From: UBA11540 sp003445125
GTDB taxonomy: Bacteria; Bacillota; Clostridia; Oscillospirales; Ruminococcaceae
Assembly: GCA_937899435.1 (NCBI GenBank)
Contig: CALBQG010000018.1
Location: 1 to 7,426, forward strand
Reading direction: 5' to 3'
DNA: 7,426 bases
Shown: piece after piece, positions 5,615 through 7,426 of the stretch
Layout of the letters: every line of letters starts with the position of its first letter
Numbering within the stretch: position 1 is the first letter of the stretch
The notes under the pieces: model-generated
Seen by the model: the letters and a program-made list of their open reading frames with translations, nothing else
Told to the model about the DNA's origin: nothing
Database searches by the model: none
Position numbers and translations under genes: made by a program

Positions 5615-6841
5615 ATGAAAAAAACAGGAATTGTGTTGCTTGCAGCAATGATGTTGCTTTGCAGTTGCGGCAAAACACCGGCAACGTCCTCTGCCGACAA
5701 CACTTCTTCCGCGACTGTGTCGGAAGAAACCTCGTCGGTCAAGGACACTTCGTCAAAAAAAGACAATTCCTCGAAAAATACCTCCTCATGGGTATTGGAT
5801 GTGGCGGCGTTCGTCCGCGAGATCGACGGCGAAAAGTATTTTGACGTTTCGGCGGCAGCCGCGGCAAGTCCGCGCCGTCCCGATGACAGTGAATTTTTCC
5901 CCGAACTGGACGGTTTTGTCGGTTATTACATTGAAAAAGGCGTGTATACGGTGGACGCCGAGACAATGTACCGTGTGATTGAATGCCCGTTCAAGGGCGA
6001 CGGATCGATTAAATGGACAGGCTTCGAAGCCAACAACTGGATGAACAATTCCGACCCGTTCGACGGAATTCTTCCGATTTCCAAAATTCACGATCCGCTG
6101 TATCAGCAGCTCTGCCTGCCGCATGAGGACACCATTTCGGGGGAACCCGGAAACGGAAATAATAACTTCGAGGTACTCCCGAAGGTCGGCGGAAGTCTGA
6201 CCACGCTTTGCGCCATCTATCTGAAAAAAGGAAAGGCGGACAGCCTTCCGGACGATGCGGTAGTCACGCTGTGCTTCGGCGAAATGCGGATGGCAGTCCG
6301 CAAGGACGACGGCAAAGGCTGGTTTTTGGCGGTAAATTCGACCGGACCGGACGAAGTTCACCCCGGACCTTCTTCGCTCGGAAATATCTATCCGATTCCG
6401 TGGCAGCTTGAAAACGACGCCAACCCCGTCAGTTCCTACAATGTCGGGCGCGATACGAACGTGAAATGGGTGGACGATCACTATGAGGTCACCGTCACGG
6501 GCGCCGATCTGAAGGGCAAGAAATTCACCGATTCCCGTGTCACGTGGGCGGTGTTCCACACCTGGAGTACCTTCTACAACTTTGATGACACAAACAGCAT
6601 CGAAGGAATTGCCACAAGCTATAAGGTTTGGGTGAAGGAGCCGGAATGGTCGGGATTTTTGGTGGGCGACACCGGGGCGGATTGCCGACAGAACGGAGAA
6701 CCGTGTCACCAGACCTTCGCCAGCCGTTATTTTTCCATCACCGATCAATCCAAGACCGTCTACGGACACAATGTCGGTCCGAAGCGGTATGACGAAATCA
6801 TGGACAGCGAAAAGGTACAGGAGCTTCTCGGCCTGAAATAA
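5615..6841 (+). CDS. Lipoprotein of unknown family, tandem paralogue 2
   Basis: This 408-residue protein has a signal peptide and lipobox (MKKTGIVLLAAMMLLCSCGK), probable lipid attachment at C18, and a Ser/Thr-rich linker 5 residues longer than in copy 1. Residues 42-134 match copy 1 at 91 of 93 positions; the remainder matches at about 62%, with a small insertion of about 5 residues near 'ISGEPGNGNN'. Shared landmarks include WxNNSD, LPISKIHD, YQQLCLP, LCFGEM, DDGKGWFLA, VHPGP, WVDDH, GKKFTDSRVT, DTGADCRQ, NVGPKRYDE and KVQELL at the C-terminus. The six mature-domain cysteines are all retained. The ATG at 5615 follows GGAGAGGA (5603-5610). Function is unknown; a surface-exposed binding or structural role is only a guess from the lipobox and beta-rich look. 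Confidence 0.9.
   Translation: MKKTGIVLLAAMMLLCSCGKTPATSSADNTSSATVSEETSSVKDTSSKKDNSSKNTSSWVLDVAAFVREIDGEKYFDVSAAAAASPRRPDDSEFFPELDGFVGYYIEKGVYTVDAETMYRVIECPFKGDGSIKWTGFEANNWMNNSDPFDGILPISKIHDPLYQQLCLPHEDTISGEPGNGNNNFEVLPKVGGSLTTLCAIYLKKGKADSLPDDAVVTLCFGEMRMAVRKDDGKGWFLAVNSTGPDEVHPGPSSLGNIYPIPWQLENDANPVSSYNVGRDTNVKWVDDHYEVTVTGADLKGKKFTDSRVTWAVFHTWSTFYNFDDTNSIEGIATSYKVWVKEPEWSGFLVGDTGADCRQNGEPCHQTFASRYFSITDQSKTVYGHNVGPKRYDEIMDSEKVQELLGLK
5738..6016 (+). repeat. Homogeneous block shared with paralogue 1 (copy B)
   Basis: This is the partner of 4406-4684, 1332 bp downstream in the same orientation, in frame in both genes. Long runs of identical DNA remain, for example around the codons for DGEKYFDV and SPRRPDDSEFFP. 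Confidence 0.85.
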
Positions 6842-6847
6842 CCGCCT

Positions 6848-6905
6848 ACGCTCCCGCGGAAATTTCCGCGGGAGCGTTTAAGCTCCGCTTTTCGTTGGAG
6901 TTTTT
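6848..6905 (+). terminator. Double terminator after the second lipoprotein gene
   Basis: A perfect 30-bp palindrome (6848-6877, arms of 12-15 bp around AAATTT) is followed by only three T. A second, weaker hairpin (AAGCTCC 6880-6886 with GGAGTTT 6897-6903, one G-U pair) leads directly into TTTTT at 6901-6905. Together they probably stop transcription from paralogue 2. Confidence 0.78.
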
Positions 6906-6951
6906 CTCCGAAAATACAGCAACAATTGTCCTATAAATCGAAATATTTGGC

Positions 6952-6980
6952 TTGATTTTCAGGCTGTTCTGTCGTAATAT
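6952..6980 (+). promoter_or_regulatory. Sigma-A promoter for the downstream exported-protein gene
   Basis: TTGATT (6952-6957) and TAATAT (6975-6980) are 17 bp apart. An AT inverted repeat, TAATATA-AAAA-TATATTA (6975-6992), overlaps the -10 and the predicted start point and could be an operator, though in such AT-rich DNA it may be chance. Confidence 0.5.
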
Positions 6981-6986
6981 AAAAAT

Positions 6987-7375
6987 ATATTATCGCGCAT
7001 CTGTAACATATATATTCAAATTTACTATTTTGGATATGCTGTAACGGAAACCGGGAAATACAGTTTGTATAAAAGAAACCAATTCTTTTAACAAAAGAGA
7101 AAGGAGATGTTTGAAAAGCACAACAAATTGCAGCGTTTCTGCCTTCACCACCGGCTGACGGCTGTGCTGTCATTTTGCCGGAAATGGGTCGTCCGTGTTC
7201 TAATGTCCCGGGCGAAGGCGGTAAAGGGGAGGTATTCCGAAAGGAATTTTCTCTTTCGCACTCTCAAAGATTTGTCCCATTTTATCCCATGGCGGTCGTT
7301 CGGCAAAGAAATGCCTTTGCTTGACGTTTTGCACCGTCGATCATAAAACGCATCATAAAATTTGGAGGAATGATT
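6987..7375 (+). other. Long (about 390 nt) leader/intergenic region, no convincing gene
   Basis: From the predicted start near 6987 to the ATG at 7376 there is no well-supported gene. The first 120 nt are AT-rich; the rest has near-average composition. Small inverted repeats are AAAAGAA/TTCTTTT (7071-7077 with 7083-7089) and a 6-bp GCAAAG/CTTTGC stem near 7303-7320. A ribosome-site-like AAAGGAG at 7100-7106 abuts an ATG. I recognise no known riboswitch or T-box motif. It could be a regulatory leader or simply decayed sequence. Confidence 0.4.
7107..7346 (+). CDS. Doubtful small basic ORF (79 aa)
   Basis: An open frame of 79 codons starts at the ATG touching AAAGGAG (7100-7106), so the ribosome site has no spacer, which is poor. 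The product is Arg/Lys/His-rich with no recognisable domain. It uses AGG twice plus CGA and CTA, codons that are uncommon in the neighbouring genes. A TTG at 7111, better spaced, would give only a 15-residue peptide. I list it because it fills an otherwise empty stretch; it is more likely non-coding. Confidence 0.15.
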   Translation: MFEKHNKLQRFCLHHRLTAVLSFCRKWVVRVLMSRAKAVKGRYSERNFLFRTLKDLSHFIPWRSFGKEMPLLDVLHRRS

Positions 7376-7426
7376 ATGAAAAAATGGATTTGCGGCGCGC
7401 TTGCAGCGTCTATGATCCTCGCTTCC
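7376..7426 (+). CDS. Start of an exported protein (3' partial)
   Basis: The ATG at 7376 lies 7 nt after GGAGG (7364-7368); an in-frame ATG at 7370 is too close to it. The 17 visible residues, MKKWICGALAASMILAS, form the basic n-region and hydrophobic core of a signal peptide. The style is common in Clostridia for sugar-ABC solute-binding lipoproteins, which would suit the nearby glycosidase. It also resembles the leader of the two lipoproteins upstream, so a third paralogue is possible. The window ends before any domain. Confidence 0.8.
   Translation, partial: MKKWICGALAASMILAS

Noticed and set aside
5786..6769. A 327-codon - strand frame opposite lipoprotein 2
   Set aside because: It is antisense to a clear paralogous gene pair; the same frame in copy 1 is broken, so it is not conserved.
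1..7426. CRISPR array, tRNA or rRNA genes
   Set aside because: No evenly spaced short repeats, no tRNA cloverleaf with a CCA-type end, and no rRNA-like sequence were noticed on reading the window; this was by eye, not by a covariance search.

Overview
The window looks like a chromosomal segment of a moderately GC-rich Gram-positive bacterium of the Clostridia (Bacillota), plausibly a gut or rumen Oscillospiraceae-type fibre degrader. This rests on the strong AGGAGG-type ribosome sites, sigma-A-like promoters, Ser/Thr-rich lipoproteins with a Cys lipobox, an LL-H-type phage holin, and a GH10 xylanase with an AraC regulator. It is an inference from gene style; no taxonomic marker gene is present.

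Left part (1-1869, + strand): the end of a phage late operon. The C-terminus of a probable tail fibre/baseplate protein is followed by a 58-residue unknown protein, then a compact lysis cassette: an XhlA-like coiled-coil membrane protein, an LL-H-family holin, and an amidase endolysin with a C-terminal SPOR domain. The genes are tightly packed (11-bp overlap, 15-bp gap, ATGA overlap). The cassette ends at a perfect 22-bp hairpin (1886-1933) shared with the convergent araC gene. No integrase or attachment site is visible, so the prophage boundary is inferred to lie near this hairpin but is not proven.

Middle part (1940-4175): a divergent pair, an AraC-family regulator (- strand) and a GH10 endo-xylanase-type glycosidase (+ strand), sharing a 130-bp intergenic region with a good promoter for araC. 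The arrangement suggests local control of the glycosidase by the regulator. The GH10 protein has both catalytic glutamates but no signal peptide, and it departs from several usual GH10 subsite motifs, so it probably acts inside the cell on short oligosaccharides.

Right part (4237-6905): two tandem, separately transcribed paralogous lipoprotein genes of a family I do not recognise. Each has its own promoter and terminator. A 93-residue N-terminal block, including a low-complexity Ser/Lys linker, is 91/93 identical, while the remainder is only about 62% identical. This pair is the best candidate in the window for something undescribed.

Far right (6906-7426): a promoter, a long leader of about 390 nt with no convincing gene, and the first 17 codons of another exported protein cut off by the window end. 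It could be a sugar-ABC solute-binding lipoprotein or a third paralogue; the fragment cannot decide.
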